Origin: Aeromonas rivipollensis
GTDB lineage: Bacteria > Pseudomonadota > Gammaproteobacteria > Enterobacterales > Aeromonadaceae
NCBI RefSeq assembly: GCF_037811135.1
Contig: NZ_CP149130.1
Coordinates: 695,001-759,000, forward strand
Length of the DNA stretch: 64,000 nt
Reading direction: 5' to 3'
Shown: positions 45,370-55,516 of the stretch, piece after piece
Numbering within the stretch: the first letter of the stretch is position 1
Layout: every line of letters begins with the position of its first letter
Notes under the pieces: generated by a model
The model's input: only the letters and a program-made list of their open reading frames with translations
Told to the model about the DNA's origin: nothing
Databases searched by the model: none
Program-made: the position numbers and the translations under genes

Positions 45370-45898
45370 GCTGCACCGACCCCGGATCTCCGCCTTTCTC
45401 GCCCTCTCCCTCGACGGCTTTATCGCCGGGGAGGGGAACGATCTCGCCTGGCTGGAACCCTACAACGGCGACGCCCAGGAGGAGACTGGCTACAGCGCCC
45501 TGATGGCTAGTGCGGATACCCTGCTGATGGGGCGCAACACCTACGACATAGTGAGCGCCTTTCCCGAGTGGTTTTATGGCGACAAACCTGTGGTGGTACT
45601 GACCCACAGACCCGCCGCTCCCCGTGAGCACGTCTCCTTCCGGCAGGGGGCGCTGGCGCAGGTGCTCGGGGAGCTTTGGCAGGCGGGAAGCCGCCACCTC
45701 TACCTGGACGGCGGCGATCTGGTGCGCCAGGGGTTGCAGGCCGGGGTCGTCGACGAGCTGACCCTGTTCTGGGTGCCGGTCACCCTGGGGCGCGGTGTTT
45801 CCCTGTTTGCTGGTGCCCTGCCCGGGCGGCTCACGCCGGTGTCCAGCGTCGTGCTGGCGAGCGGCCTGGTGCGGGTGGTCTACCGGCCCGCTCCCTGA
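45359..45898 (+). CDS. Dihydrofolate-reductase-like (RibD C-terminal) protein
   Basis: A 179-residue protein of the RibD C-terminal/DHFR-like fold: SAFLALSLDGFIAG at the start, LMGRNTYDI (NADPH-side), and LYLDGGDLVRQGL, DELTLFWVPVTLGRG later. Such proteins are reductases of unknown substrate, distinct from FolA. It overlaps zntR by 11 bp and is probably co-transcribed; a role in metal response is not supported by sequence. Confidence 0.8.
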   Translation: MNTELHRPRISAFLALSLDGFIAGEGNDLAWLEPYNGDAQEETGYSALMASADTLLMGRNTYDIVSAFPEWFYGDKPVVVLTHRPAAPREHVSFRQGALAQVLGELWQAGSRHLYLDGGDLVRQGLQAGVVDELTLFWVPVTLGRGVSLFAGALPGRLTPVSSVVLASGLVRVVYRPAP

Positions 45899-46015
45899 GC
45901 CTGGGCAATCAGCCCCGGCCTCTTGCACTCGGGGGCCGGGAGGCGCACAATCGGCGCGTTTTTATTTCCACTGGCGTATTTTTAGCCAGTTTCAACCACA
46001 CAGACAGGAGCCAAT

Positions 46016-46231
46016 ATGGCCAAGAAGAAGCGGGTCGATATCATCGATCAGGCCCACGATCATGGGCGGGGCGTCATCCAGGACAATCACCTCAAGGCAT
46101 TGGTGACCTCAACCCTGTTTCAGGCCAGGGTCGAGCCAAGCAAGAAGGGCAAGGGGAGCTACCAGCGCAAGGCCAAACACGGCAAGCGGTGGGAGCCCGG
46201 TCAGCAGCAGATGGTACGCGTCTGCTGCTGA
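46016..46231 (+). CDS. arfA: Alternative ribosome-rescue factor ArfA
   Basis: ArfA rescues stalled ribosomes by recruiting RF2 when trans-translation fails. The 71-residue basic protein has GVIQDNHLKALVTSTLFQ and the functional KKGKGSYQRKAKHGKR motif, close to E. coli ArfA (GQIKDNAIEALL, KKGKGSYMRKGKHG). The final nine codons and stop lie inside a hairpin (46201-46231), as expected for a gene whose mRNA is normally cut or terminated before its stop. Confidence 0.92.
   Translation: MAKKKRVDIIDQAHDHGRGVIQDNHLKALVTSTLFQARVEPSKKGKGSYQRKAKHGKRWEPGQQQMVRVCC
46201..46231 (+). promoter_or_regulatory. Hairpin over the arfA stop codon (RNase III/terminator-type)
   Basis: An 11-bp perfect stem (46201-46211 with 46221-46231) and a 9-base loop; the 3' arm contains the arfA stop. 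In E. coli, RNase III cleavage or termination in such a hairpin gives a stop-less arfA mRNA that tmRNA degrades, so ArfA appears only when tmRNA is lacking. The element is visible here; the mechanism is inferred. Confidence 0.8.
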
Positions 46232-46264
46232 GCGGGTTTCTGCCGCCAGGCATGACTGAAACAG

Positions 46265-46294
46265 AGAGGGTGCCATGGGCACCCTCTTTGTTTT
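46265..46294 (+). terminator. Terminator after arfA
   Basis: AGAGGGTGCC and GGCACCCTCT around an ATG loop, followed by TTGTTTT. It is convergent with hemW. Confidence 0.85.
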
Positions 46295-46327
46295 GGCGGT
46301 GAAGCCAGACCTTGATGCCCCGTCGGC

Positions 46328-47473
46328 TTATTCGTCCATAAAGAGCTCGAGCAAGACGTTGAGATAGCGATGGCCGAGGGACGTCAGCTGCCAGCACTCC
46401 CCCAAGTCTTCGATAAGCTCTTTGGTCTGGGCAATGGCGAGCATGGTTTCCACCCGCTCCAGCGGCAGTCCGGTATAGGCCTCGAACTCCGCCTTGGGGG
46501 CGGGCTCGAACAGTCTGAACCTGTTCATGAAGTACTCCAGCGGCAGATCGTCCGCGCTCACCTGCCACTGGCTGTCCAGATAGGGGCGGGCAGGGTCCAG
46601 ATAACCCTTGGGGTGCTTCACCTTGGCGGTGCGCAGGATCTGCTGGTTCGCGAGATCCGTCACCTTGCCGTGGGCGCCGCAGCCTATGCCCAGATAGTCG
46701 CCAAAGCGCCAGTAGTTGAGGTTGTGGCGGCATTGATAGCCCGCCTTGGCGTAGGCCGAGATCTCGTACTGCTGATAACCCCGGGCGGTGAGCATGGCGT
46801 GACCCTGCTCATAGATGTCCCACAGGGTGTCATCCTCTGGCAGCTTGGGCGGTTTGGAGGCGAACGCCGTGTTCGGCTCTATGGTGAGCTGATACCAGGA
46901 GAGGTGTGGTGGCGCGCAGTCCATGGCCTGCTGCAGATCATAGAGGGCGTCCTCCAGGCTCTGATCCGGCAGGCCGTGCATCAGATCCAGGTTGAAGGTG
47001 GGCAACTTGATGGCATGGGCCAGTTCGGCGGCCTTGCGTGCCTCCTCCGGGCCGTGGATGCGGCCGAGGCGGGTCAGCTTCTCCTGCTGGAAGCTCTGTA
47101 CCCCGATGGAGATGCGGTTGATGCCAGCGCGCTGGAAGCCGGCGAACTTGTCCGCCTCAACCGTGCCAGGGTTGGCCTCCATGGTGATCTCGCAATCCGG
47201 GGTCAGGGGGATGCGGGCGCGCACCCCGTCCAGCAGCGCCTGCATGGCTTCCACGGAGAGCAGACTCGGCGTACCACCGCCGATAAAGATGGAGGAGAGC
47301 GGACGCCCCTGGGCCCAGTGCAGATCCTGGCTCAGATCCTCCAGCAGGGCGGCCACGTACTCGAGGTGGGGCAGTTCCCCCTTCTGGGCGTGGGAGTTGA
47401 AGTCGCAGTAGGGGCACTTCTGGACGCACCAGGGCACATGGATATAGAGGGAGAGGGGCGGCAGTTGCAGCAT
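46328..47473 (-). CDS. hemW: Radical SAM heme chaperone HemW
   Basis: HemW is a radical-SAM protein related to HemN, now regarded as a heme chaperone. The 381-residue protein starts MLQLPPLSLYIHVPWC with the cluster motif CVQKCPYC (C-x3-C-x2-C) and has SIFIGGGTPSLL, plus the C-terminal HemN-like domain. It is downstream of rdgB on the minus strand (the usual gene pair), with a 162-bp gap carrying a GGGGGCC/GGCCCCC hairpin. Confidence 0.94.
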   Translation of the reverse strand: MLQLPPLSLYIHVPWCVQKCPYCDFNSHAQKGELPHLEYVAALLEDLSQDLHWAQGRPLSSIFIGGGTPSLLSVEAMQALLDGVRARIPLTPDCEITMEANPGTVEADKFAGFQRAGINRISIGVQSFQQEKLTRLGRIHGPEEARKAAELAHAIKLPTFNLDLMHGLPDQSLEDALYDLQQAMDCAPPHLSWYQLTIEPNTAFASKPPKLPEDDTLWDIYEQGHAMLTARGYQQYEISAYAKAGYQCRHNLNYWRFGDYLGIGCGAHGKVTDLANQQILRTAKVKHPKGYLDPARPYLDSQWQVSADDLPLEYFMNRFRLFEPAPKAEFEAYTGLPLERVETMLAIAQTKELIEDLGECWQLTSLGHRYLNVLLELFMDE

Positions 47474-47635
47474 GGGGTTTCCAATAATCAAAAATCAAAA
47501 CGGGGGCCTGGCTGGCTCCCCATGGTCAATGAGGGCCTGCGCTCGTTGAGCCGGGAGGCCATAAGCAACACGGGGGCCGACGGCCCCCATTGTAGATGAA
47601 ATGCTGGCCGGCGTATCCCGGAGCCCGGTCGGGTC

Positions 47636-48232
47636 TCAGTGCGCCGCGGCCAGCGCCGCCTTGAGCTTGGCCAGGGCCTGGCCGCGATGGCTGAGCTGGT
47701 TCTTGAGCTCCGCCGGCATCTGGGCCGAGGTGCAGTCGTGATCCGGCACGAAGAAGACGGGATCATAGCCAAAGCCGTGCTGGCCACGGGGTTCGTCGAT
47801 GATCATCCCCTCCCAGCTAGCCTGGCAGATTATGGGAGTGGGATCGTCGGCGTGGCGCATATAGACCAGCACGCACCAGAAACGGGCGCTCTTGAGGTAG
47901 TCGGGTGCCCCTTGCAGCTCGGCCAGCAGCTTGTCGATGTTCTCCTTGTCGCTGGCACCGGCACCGGCAAAGCGGGCGGAGTAGACGCCGGGGCGACCGT
48001 GCAGCAGGTCCACTTCGAGACCTGAGTCGTCAGCGACGGCGGGCAGGCCCGTGATGCGGGCGGCGTGGCGTGCCTTGATGATGGCATTCTCGACGAAGGT
48101 GGTGCCGGTCTCGTCGGCATCGGAGACCGCAAACTCGCTCTGTGGGATCACCTGGATCTTCATATCGGCCAGCATGGCGGCCAATTCCTTCACCTTTTTC
48201 TGGTTCCCTGTTGCCAGGACAAGCTTGTTCAT
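47636..48232 (-). CDS. rdgB: dITP/XTP pyrophosphatase RdgB
   Basis: RdgB removes non-canonical purine NTPs. The 198-residue protein starts MNKLVLATGNQKKVKELA and has DADETGTTFVENAIIKAR, ADDSGLEVDLL and HGFGYDPVFF, with all three Ham1 motifs intact. The start was set to ATG 48232; the frame is open 10 codons further upstream. Confidence 0.97.
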   Translation of the reverse strand: MNKLVLATGNQKKVKELAAMLADMKIQVIPQSEFAVSDADETGTTFVENAIIKARHAARITGLPAVADDSGLEVDLLHGRPGVYSARFAGAGASDKENIDKLLAELQGAPDYLKSARFWCVLVYMRHADDPTPIICQASWEGMIIDEPRGQHGFGYDPVFFVPDHDCTSAQMPAELKNQLSHRGQALAKLKAALAAAH

Positions 48233-48468
48233 CACGCACCTCCGCAAAAATAATCTGCGCATTCTATGCGGGGCAGGGGTTTAGGAAAAGCGCCAATTGC
48301 CTGCAATCCGGCACCGGATGAGGGCCGCCCTGGCCGCGATGAGAGGTGGATAAAATACATCTTTCCCCATGGGAATAACCAAAGTGATTAAATACCATTT
48401 CAATTCATTACTCTGAGTCAGTAGACTCGCGCACCAATCGATTTTCCCCCTAGGGCTTGAGGTGACTG

Positions 48469-49635
48469 ATGCCATTGATTCTTCTGCTTGTACTACTGGT
48501 GCTGTTCAGCCCGCTGGCCATCGACATCTATCTGCCCGCCATCCCGCAGATGGCCGAGCAGCTGGGGGCCGAGGTGACCCTGATGCAGGGCACCATCACC
48601 TGGTTCCTGTTCAGCATGGGGCTGGGTCAACTGCTGGTGGGGCCGCTCGCCGACCGCTACGGCCGCAAGCCCATCGCCCTTGGCGGCGTGCTGCTCTACG
48701 GGCTGAGCGCCCTGGCCGCGGGCTTTGCCGCCAGCCTGGGTGAGCTGATGCTGGCGCGGGTGCTGCAAGGCTTCGGTGCCTGCGCCACCTCGGTCGCCGC
48801 CTTCTCGGTGGTGCGGGACAGCTATGGCCCCAAGAAGAGCGGTCAGATGATCTCCTACCTGAACGGCGCCATCTGCTTTATCCCCGCCCTGGCACCCCTG
48901 CTCGGTGGCTGGCTCACTGCCAAGGCGGGTTGGTCGGCCAACTTCTGGTTTATGGCCGGGTACGCCGTTGTGGTCGGCAGCTGGCTGCTGTGGCGCATGC
49001 CGGAGACTCGCCCAGAGGAGACCAGCAGCAGCGGCCCGCTCATCAGCTGGTCCCGCTACAGCCCTGTGCTGCGCTCCCCGAGCTTCCTGTTCAACGCGGC
49101 GCTCTGCATGCTGGCGATGGCGGTGATCCTGGCCTATGTCACGGCGGCGCCGGTACAGCTGATGGTGAAGCTGGGTCTGGACATGAATGGGTTCAGCTAC
49201 TGGTTCACCGCCAATGCGGCGCTCAACATCCTGGCCTGCTTCCTGGCGCCGCGCTTCATCGCCAGGGTAGGACCGAGACGCACCCTGCGTATCGGCCTGC
49301 TGGTGCTGCTGCTGTCGGCGATCCTGCTGACGCTGACCATGCACCTGGCTCATCCGCTGGCGATGATGGGGCCCGTATTCCTCTCCAGCATCGGCTTCGC
49401 CATGATACTGGGTGCCGCAGCCGGCATGGCGCTGGCCCCCTTCGGCCACTGCGCCGGCACCGCCGCAGCCCTGCTCGGCCTGTTCCAGATGAGCGGCTCC
49501 GGCGCCCTGGTGGGGATCACCGGATGGCTGATGCCGGATCCCCTGAGCCAGTTGGCACTGCACATGTGGCTGCTGCTGCCCCCCTTGCTGATGCTGATGA
49601 CGCGGCAGGGTCGTCGCCTCTGCTTGCAGCCTTGA
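48469..49635 (+). CDS. MFS multidrug exporter, Bcr/CflA-type
   Basis: A 388-residue transporter with about 12 membrane helices. The N-terminal FSPLAIDIYLPAIPQMA is the hallmark of the Bcr/CflA DHA1 group, and PLADRYGRKPI is the conserved MFS loop-2 motif. It probably exports drugs or small metabolites in exchange for protons. It stands alone, divergent from rdgB, with a 236-bp leader and a terminator behind it. Confidence 0.87.
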   Translation: MPLILLLVLLVLFSPLAIDIYLPAIPQMAEQLGAEVTLMQGTITWFLFSMGLGQLLVGPLADRYGRKPIALGGVLLYGLSALAAGFAASLGELMLARVLQGFGACATSVAAFSVVRDSYGPKKSGQMISYLNGAICFIPALAPLLGGWLTAKAGWSANFWFMAGYAVVVGSWLLWRMPETRPEETSSSGPLISWSRYSPVLRSPSFLFNAALCMLAMAVILAYVTAAPVQLMVKLGLDMNGFSYWFTANAALNILACFLAPRFIARVGPRRTLRIGLLVLLLSAILLTLTMHLAHPLAMMGPVFLSSIGFAMILGAAAGMALAPFGHCAGTAAALLGLFQMSGSGALVGITGWLMPDPLSQLALHMWLLLPPLLMLMTRQGRRLCLQP

Positions 49636-49713
49636 TGCGCGGGGGCACAACCCCCGGCGTTGATGGATAACGTCGCTTGCACAGGCAATAAATCCTGTGC
49701 TCTGATGAACGAA

Positions 49714-49742
49714 ACGGGGGCTTTAGGCCCCCTTCTTTTTTG
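49714..49742 (+). terminator. Terminator after the MFS gene
   Basis: GGGGGC and GCCCCC around a short loop followed by TTCTTTTTT. Confidence 0.8.
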
Positions 49743-49808
49743 GGCGCAACCTCGCCAGGTGTCTATCATCAGGTGCCTATCATATTGGACAGTTCAGCGG
49801 AGAATCCC

Positions 49809-50858
49809 ATGAGTCAGACAATCAACGCCGCCCTGGTGGGCTACGGCTTTGCAGGACAGACCTTCCACGCCCCCTTCCTGACCAGCACCCCGGGGCTTGC
49901 CCTGCGCTGGGTAGTGAGCCGTGATGCCGCCAAGGTGCAGGCCGAGCTGCCCGGTTGCCGCGTCGGCTCGCTGGACGAGGTGCTGGCCGACAGCACTGTC
50001 GATCTGGTGGTGATAGCGACCCCCAACGATACCCATGCCCCCATCGCCCGTCAGGCCCTGCTGGCGGGCAAGCACGTGGTGATCGACAAGCCGTTCGCCC
50101 TGGATCTGGCCGAAGCGCAAGCGCTCGTCGAGCTGGCCGGGAAGCAGCAGCGGCTGCTCAGCATCTTCCACAACAGGCGCTGGGACGGGGATTTCCTCAC
50201 TGTGCGCCGCCTGCTGGCAGAAGGTGCCCTGGGCCAGATCGCCCAATTTGAATCCCACTTCGACCGCTATCGCCCCGAAGTGCGCCAGCGCTGGCGCGAA
50301 GCGGGCGGCCCGGGTTCCGGGCTCTGGTTCGATCTCGGTCCCCACATCCTGGACCAGGCGTTGCAACTGTTCGGCCAGCCTGACTGGATCCAGGCGGATT
50401 TGGCCGCCCAGCGCCCGGGGGCACTGAGCGATGACTACTTCCACGTGGTGCTGGGCTACGGCGCGCTTCGGGTGATACTGCACGGCAGCTGTCTGGTCTC
50501 TGCCACCATGCCACGCTTCGTCATCCACGGCAGCGAAGGATCCTTTATCAAGTTCGGCATGGATGTGCAGGAGGAGCAGCTCAAGCTCGGCCTGCGCCCG
50601 CCCGCGGCGAACTGGGGCCTGGATCCCGAACCCGGCCAGCTCAGCCGCATGGTGGAGGGGCAGCCCTCGGTGCAGGCGGTGAGCGGGGAGGCCGGGGATT
50701 ACGGCGCCTACTACCGCGGTGTCTGCGCCGCCATCAGGGGGGAGGCGGGCAACCCTGTGCCCGCTGTGGAGGCCCTGGCGGTGATGGCGCTGCTGGATCT
50801 GGCCAGAGAGAGCGACAGCCAGGGGCGGCGGCTGATTTGTCAGAAGCTGTCTGACTGA
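49809..50858 (+). CDS. Gfo/Idh/MocA-family oxidoreductase
   Basis: This 349-residue NAD(P)-dependent dehydrogenase has the Rossmann loop VGYGFAGQ, the family lysine in HVVIDKPFAL, and SGLWFDLGPHILDQAL. It resembles the YdgJ subgroup by eye; the substrate (a sugar or cyclitol) is unknown. ATG 49809 was chosen over a longer frame because MSQTINAALVGYGF fits the fold start. It is monocistronic, and no transporter or regulator adjoins it. Confidence 0.82.
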   Translation: MSQTINAALVGYGFAGQTFHAPFLTSTPGLALRWVVSRDAAKVQAELPGCRVGSLDEVLADSTVDLVVIATPNDTHAPIARQALLAGKHVVIDKPFALDLAEAQALVELAGKQQRLLSIFHNRRWDGDFLTVRRLLAEGALGQIAQFESHFDRYRPEVRQRWREAGGPGSGLWFDLGPHILDQALQLFGQPDWIQADLAAQRPGALSDDYFHVVLGYGALRVILHGSCLVSATMPRFVIHGSEGSFIKFGMDVQEEQLKLGLRPPAANWGLDPEPGQLSRMVEGQPSVQAVSGEAGDYGAYYRGVCAAIRGEAGNPVPAVEALAVMALLDLARESDSQGRRLICQKLSD

Positions 50859-51167
50859 GGGGCCTTTCACGATACCGATGACGGCTGCCGAAATGGCAAT
50901 GATTGACTGACAATCGTTCTCTTGTTGGTGTTTAATCGTGCTGTTGCGCGTCAATAAAGGCGTATTGTATTAATATTTGTCGTTGCAGTAGTTCTTTTTA
51001 TCTAGCCAACGAGAAAATATCATTGTGATACGCGTTTTCATTGGCCGCATATGGGGATATATTTCGCGCGCCTCCTGACTCCCGGTGGCTGGCTGTTTTA
51101 CCGGGAGCGAAGACGCACAGTGATGGTCATTGACACCATCTCTCCATCTTTTTTTGAGGGTATGCAC
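50859..51167 (+). promoter_or_regulatory. Leader region upstream of the small lipoprotein
   Basis: There is no gene here. Two hairpins precede the lipoprotein: CTCCCGGT/ACCGGGAG (51079-51086 with 51100-51107) and GATGGT/ACCATC (51122-51127 with about 51135-51140), the second followed by a T-rich run at 51149-51155. The layout suggests a structured 5' leader or attenuator. Confidence 0.45.
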
Positions 51168-51401
51168 ATGAACAAAGTACTGGTAGCCGGTATCCTGGGT
51201 CTGATGTTGACCGCCTGTGGTCAGAAAGAAGAAGCCGCCGCTCCGGCTGCTACTCCGGCCGCCGACGTTGCTGCAACTGTTAGCGAAGCTGCCTCTACCG
51301 TAGAGAAGGCCGCTTCCGAAGCGTCTGCTACCGTCGAGAAGGCTGCTGCTGACGTGGCCACCAAGGCAGAAGCTGCTGTGAGCGATGCCAAGGCCAACTA
51401 A
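51168..51401 (+). CDS. Small Ala-rich lipoprotein
   Basis: A 77-residue protein with a short lipoprotein signal and lipobox LTAC, then an Ala/Glu/Val-rich body with an imperfect repeat (SEAASTVEKAASE, SATVEKAAADV), probably one long helix. GAGGG at 51156-51160 supports ATG 51168 over ATG 51162. It looks like an abundant envelope lipoprotein of the Lpp or entericidin type by size, but there is no real sequence match. A strong terminator follows. Confidence 0.75.
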   Translation: MNKVLVAGILGLMLTACGQKEEAAAPAATPAADVAATVSEAASTVEKAASEASATVEKAAADVATKAEAAVSDAKAN

Positions 51402-51414
51402 GCCTGCACCTCAT

Positions 51415-51454
51415 AAAAAAACGGGCCCGGCGGTAACGCCGGGCCCGTTTTTTT
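51415..51454. terminator. Strong bidirectional terminator
   Basis: An 18-bp perfect stem (51415-51432 with 51437-51454) including A- and T-runs on both sides of a GTAA loop. It separates the lipoprotein from the convergent ybbJ-like gene. Confidence 0.95.
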
Positions 51455-51484
51455 ATGGCCACTGTGGGGGCAGATACTGCCCGG

Positions 51485-51940
51485 TCAGGGCAGCGGCTCC
51501 ACCAGCAGTATGTGGGAGTCGGCCCCCACCACCTTGACCCGGCTGCCCGCCGGCAGCGGCACAGGGCAGCGCACCGTCCAGACGGTGTCATCCAGATGCA
51601 CCCGGCTGGTGCCCTGGCTCACCTCATCCAGCAGTGTCAGCTCCCGCCCCAGATAGCTCTGCATCCGCTCGTTGATGGGGGCGGCCGCATCGCGGCTCGA
51701 GCGGTCGCGCTTGTGCTGCCAGCGCCACCAGGCCCAGGTGGTCACCAGGGACTGCGCCGCAAACAACAGCAGCTGGGCCTGCCAGCCGAAGGGCCAGAGC
51801 AGCAGGATCAGCCCCACTTCCAGCGCGGCTATGCCGGTCCAGAGCAGAAAGCCCACCGACCCCAGCACTTCGATGGCCAGCAGCACGAAGCCGAGCCCCA
51901 GCCAGTGCCAGTGGGTCAGCCCCTCGAACAGGGCTGTCAT
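51485..51940 (-). CDS. ybbJ: NfeD-family membrane protein (YbbJ-like)
   Basis: A 151-residue protein with two or three membrane helices at the N-terminus ([27 protein letters not shown]) and a C-terminal OB-fold ([23 protein letters not shown]). NfeD proteins pair with stomatin-like SPFH proteins. It overlaps qmcA by 4 bp (ATGA), the same partner as in E. coli. Confidence 0.88.
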   Translation of the reverse strand: MTALFEGLTHWHWLGLGFVLLAIEVLGSVGFLLWTGIAALEVGLILLLWPFGWQAQLLLFAAQSLVTTWAWWRWQHKRDRSSRDAAAPINERMQSYLGRELTLLDEVSQGTSRVHLDDTVWTVRCPVPLPAGSRVKVVGADSHILLVEPLP

Positions 51941-52860
51941 GACTTGTCGACCTTGCCATCTTTGTTGAACAGCTCGGCCATGCCCGCCACCGAGCCAATC
52001 AGGCTGCCCGCCTCCAGCGGCATCATGATGATCTTGCTGTTGGGCCCCTCACCGATGCGGGCTAGCGCCTCTGTGTATTTCTGGGCCACGAAGTAGTTGA
52101 TGGCCTGCATATCCCCTTCCGCTATAGCTTTTGAGACCATATGGGTCGCCTTGGCTTCCGCCTCGGCGGCACGCTCCCGCGCCTCGGCGGCGAGGAAGGC
52201 GGCCTGACGTTCCCCCTCGGCCTTGAGGATCTGGGACTGCTTCTCCCCTTCCGCTTTCAGGATCTTGGACTGGCGTACCCCTTCGGCCTCCAGCACCTCG
52301 GCCCGCTTCTGCCGCTCGGCCTTCATCTGGGCATTCATGGCTTCCACCAGGGCCAGCGGCGGGCGCACATCCTTGATCTCGATCCGGGTCACCTTGATGC
52401 CCCAGGGGGCGGTGGCGGCATCCATGGTGCGCAGCAGCTTCTCGTTGATGGTGTCGCGCTGGGAGAGCATCTCGTCCAGCTCCATGGCACCGAGCACGGT
52501 GCGCATGTTGGTCATGGTGAGATTGCGGATGGCGCTGGTGAGATCGTTGACCTCATAGGCTCCCTTTCGGGCATCCACCACCTGCACGAAGCTGATGGCG
52601 TCTATGGTGACGTTGGCGTTGTCCCGGGAGATCACCTCCTGGGCCGGGATGTCCAGCACCTGCTCCATCATGATGATCTTGTGGCCGACTCTGTCCACAT
52701 AGGGGATCAGCAGGTTGAGACCGGGGGAGAGGGTACGGGTGTAGCGGCCGAAGCGCTCCACAGTCCAGTTGAAACCCTGGGGCACTATCTTGATGCCCGC
52801 GCTCAGGGTGGCCAGCACCAGGAACACGAAGATCCCCAGCACAATCAATGACTCATTCAT
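51937..52860 (-). CDS. qmcA: SPFH/stomatin-family protein QmcA
   Basis: This 307-residue protein has one N-terminal membrane helix ([18 protein letters not shown]), the SPFH/band-7 domain ([22 protein letters not shown] ...), and a charged coiled coil with the repeat [20 protein letters not shown] near residues 205-225. Family members assemble into membrane microdomains and modulate proteases. It precedes ybbJ on the minus strand. Confidence 0.93.
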   Translation of the reverse strand: MNESLIVLGIFVFLVLATLSAGIKIVPQGFNWTVERFGRYTRTLSPGLNLLIPYVDRVGHKIIMMEQVLDIPAQEVISRDNANVTIDAISFVQVVDARKGAYEVNDLTSAIRNLTMTNMRTVLGAMELDEMLSQRDTINEKLLRTMDAATAPWGIKVTRIEIKDVRPPLALVEAMNAQMKAERQKRAEVLEAEGVRQSKILKAEGEKQSQILKAEGERQAAFLAAEARERAAEAEAKATHMVSKAIAEGDMQAINYFVAQKYTEALARIGEGPNSKIIMMPLEAGSLIGSVAGMAELFNKDGKVDKS

Positions 52861-53058
52861 GGTAAAGCTCCTTATGAAACACTTTCACTAGCCTAGAGTC
52901 TGGTGCGAACCACCACAAGGACATTCGCTCCCCTTTGCCACGACATGGTTTTACTAATTACTAAAACGCATTAAAGAGCATTTTTTATTATTTTGAGGGA
53001 TAAGGACTCCTGCCTATAGTCGCCCCAGATGTCGTCGTATGCCGAGGAGTGGGCCCTG

Positions 53059-54489
53059 ATGGATTATTTACCTATGTTTGCCAGGTTGGAAGGCCGCCCG
53101 GTATTGCTGGTGGGCGGGGGCGAGGTTGCCCTGCGCAAGGCGCGCCTGCTGCTGGCGGCAGGTGCCCGGCTGACCCTGGTTTCTCCCGAGACTGAACCCG
53201 AATTCGCCGAATTTGCCGGCCGTTTCACCCATCTGGTCGAGCGTTTCAGCCCGGCTCATCTGGCCGGCCAGATCCTGGTGGTGGCCGCCACCGACAGCCT
53301 CGAGGTCAACGCCCTCGTCTATCAGAGCGCCAACCAGCTCGGGCTCTTTGTGAATGTGGTGGACGACCCCGAGCGTTCCAGCTTTATCTTCCCCTCGATC
53401 ATCGACCGCTCGCCCCTGATGGTGGCCGTCTCCAGCGGCGGTAAGGCCCCCGTGCTGGTGCGCCTGCTGCGCGAGCGGCTCGAGAGCCTGCTGCCCCGCC
53501 ATCTCGGTGGACTGGCCGAGCTCTCGGGCCGGGTGCGGGTCAAGGCCAAGCGGGTGCTTGCTTCTCTCTCGGATCGCCGCCGCTTCTGGGAGCGGGCATT
53601 TGCCTCCAACACCCTCGCCGGTCTGATTGAGAAAGAGGATTGGCAGGGGGCAGAGGGTTGGCTCAATGAGGGGCTCGACAAAGCCCAAAGCGAAGTGGGC
53701 GAGGTGGTGCTGGTGGGGGCGGGCCCAGGGGATCCTGGCCTGCTGACCCTCAAGGCGCTGCAACAGATCCAGCAGGCTGAAGTGGTGCTCTATGACCAGC
53801 TGGTCTCCCCGGAGATCCTGGACCTGGTGCGCCGGGACGCCACCCTGGTGTCGGTCGGCAAGAAGGCCGGTGCCCACAGCGTGCCCCAGGAGGAGACCAA
53901 TCGCCTGCTGGTGGAATACGCCAGGGCGGGCAACCGTGTGGTGCGGCTCAAGGGGGGAGATCCCTTCATGTTCGGCCGCGGCGGTGAGGAGCTGGAAGTG
54001 CTGGCAGAGGAAGGTATCCCCTTCTCGGTGGTGCCCGGCATCACGGCCGCCGCTGGCGCCACCGCCTATGCGGGCATACCGCTCACCCACCGCGACCATG
54101 CCCAGAGTGCCGTCTTCATCACCGGCCACTGTCAGAAGGAGGGCAAGGAGCCCGACTGGCAGCAGCTCGCCGCCACCAACCAGACCCTGGTCATCTACAT
54201 GGGGCTGATGCGCTCCGAGCACATCCAGCAACAGCTGGTGAGCCATGGCCGAGGCCAGGTCACCCCTATCGCCATCATAGAGCGGGGCACCACCGCCCGT
54301 CAGCGCGTGCTGACCGGCACCCTGGCTGACCTTGCCGTACTGGCCGAGCAGGCAGTTAGCCCGTCGCTCATCGTCATCGGCGAGGTGGTGGCTCTGCGCA
54401 AGCAGCTCGCCTGGTTTGGCGAGCAGGGTGGCGAGCAGACCGAAACAGAGGCGAGCCGCCACGAACTGAAGCTGGTGAGCCTGGCCTGA
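53059..54489 (+). CDS. cysG: Siroheme synthase CysG
   Basis: CysG makes siroheme for sulfite reductase. The 476-residue protein has the N-terminal precorrin-2 dehydrogenase/ferrochelatase ([17 protein letters not shown]) and the C-terminal uroporphyrinogen-III methyltransferase ([34 protein letters not shown]). ATG 53059 follows GAGGAG; the frame is open a little further upstream. It heads the cysG-D-N-permease-C operon. Confidence 0.96.
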   Translation: MDYLPMFARLEGRPVLLVGGGEVALRKARLLLAAGARLTLVSPETEPEFAEFAGRFTHLVERFSPAHLAGQILVVAATDSLEVNALVYQSANQLGLFVNVVDDPERSSFIFPSIIDRSPLMVAVSSGGKAPVLVRLLRERLESLLPRHLGGLAELSGRVRVKAKRVLASLSDRRRFWERAFASNTLAGLIEKEDWQGAEGWLNEGLDKAQSEVGEVVLVGAGPGDPGLLTLKALQQIQQAEVVLYDQLVSPEILDLVRRDATLVSVGKKAGAHSVPQEETNRLLVEYARAGNRVVRLKGGDPFMFGRGGEELEVLAEEGIPFSVVPGITAAAGATAYAGIPLTHRDHAQSAVFITGHCQKEGKEPDWQQLAATNQTLVIYMGLMRSEHIQQQLVSHGRGQVTPIAIIERGTTARQRVLTGTLADLAVLAEQAVSPSLIVIGEVVALRKQLAWFGEQGGEQTETEASRHELKLVSLA

Positions 54490-54596
54490 GCCCGGCCACG
54501 ACAGCAACCGATTAGACGGTGCGGCCAAGGCGGCACCGAACTGAACCAGAACAGCGCCCCGAGCCGGCGCGATAGCAATGAACCGAGGACCCAGAC

Positions 54597-55505
54597 ATGG
54601 ACCGTGAAAGACTGACACACCTGCAACAGCTGGAAGCCGAGAGCATCCACATCATCCGCGAGGTGGCCGCCGAATTTGAAAACCCGGTGATGATGTACTC
54701 CATCGGCAAGGACTCCTCCGTCATGCTGCACCTGGCCCGCAAGGCCTTCTATCCGGGCAAGATCCCCTTCCCCCTGCTGCACGTGGACACCAACTGGAAG
54801 TTCAAGGAGATGATCAAGTTCCGGGACGAGACCGCCAGGAAGTACGGGCTGGATCTCATCGTCCACAAGAACCCGGATGGTCTCGCCATGAACATCAACC
54901 CCTTCGTGCACGGCAGCGGCAAGCACACCGACATCATGAAGACAGAGGGGCTCAAGCAGGCGCTCAACCAGCACGGCTTCGACGCCGCCTTCGGCGGTGC
55001 CCGCCGCGACGAAGAGAAGTCCCGCGCCAAGGAGCGGGTCTACTCCTTCCGTGACAAGTCCCACCGCTGGGATCCGAAGAACCAGCGCCCGGAGCTGTGG
55101 CGGGTCTACAACAGCCAGGTCAACAAGGGGGAGAGCATCCGTGTGTTCCCGCTCTCCAACTGGACCGAACTGGACATCTGGCAATACATCTATCTCGAGA
55201 ACATCGACATAGTGCCGCTCTACTTTGCCGCCCATCGCCCTGTGGTGGAGCGCAATGGCATCAAGATCATGGTGGATGACGAGCGCATGCCCATAGGCCC
55301 GGAAGACGAAGTGAAGCAGGAGCTGGTGCGCTTCCGCACCCTCGGCTGCTACCCGCTGACCGGGGCCATCGAATCCAATGCCACCACCCTGCCCGAGATC
55401 ATCGAAGAGATGCTGCTCACCACCTCGAGCGAGCGGCAAGGGCGGCTCATCGACCACGATCAGGCCGGCTCCATGGAGCAGAAGAAGCGTCAGGGATATT
55501 TCTAA
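54597..55505 (+). CDS. cysD: Sulfate adenylyltransferase subunit 2
   Basis: CysD activates sulfate to APS together with CysN. The 302-residue PP-loop protein has [14 protein letters not shown] and [12 protein letters not shown]. It is followed at 11 bp by cysN. Confidence 0.97.
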   Translation: MDRERLTHLQQLEAESIHIIREVAAEFENPVMMYSIGKDSSVMLHLARKAFYPGKIPFPLLHVDTNWKFKEMIKFRDETARKYGLDLIVHKNPDGLAMNINPFVHGSGKHTDIMKTEGLKQALNQHGFDAAFGGARRDEEKSRAKERVYSFRDKSHRWDPKNQRPELWRVYNSQVNKGESIRVFPLSNWTELDIWQYIYLENIDIVPLYFAAHRPVVERNGIKIMVDDERMPIGPEDEVKQELVRFRTLGCYPLTGAIESNATTLPEIIEEMLLTTSSERQGRLIDHDQAGSMEQKKRQGYF

Positions 55506-55516
55506 GGAATCGCATC

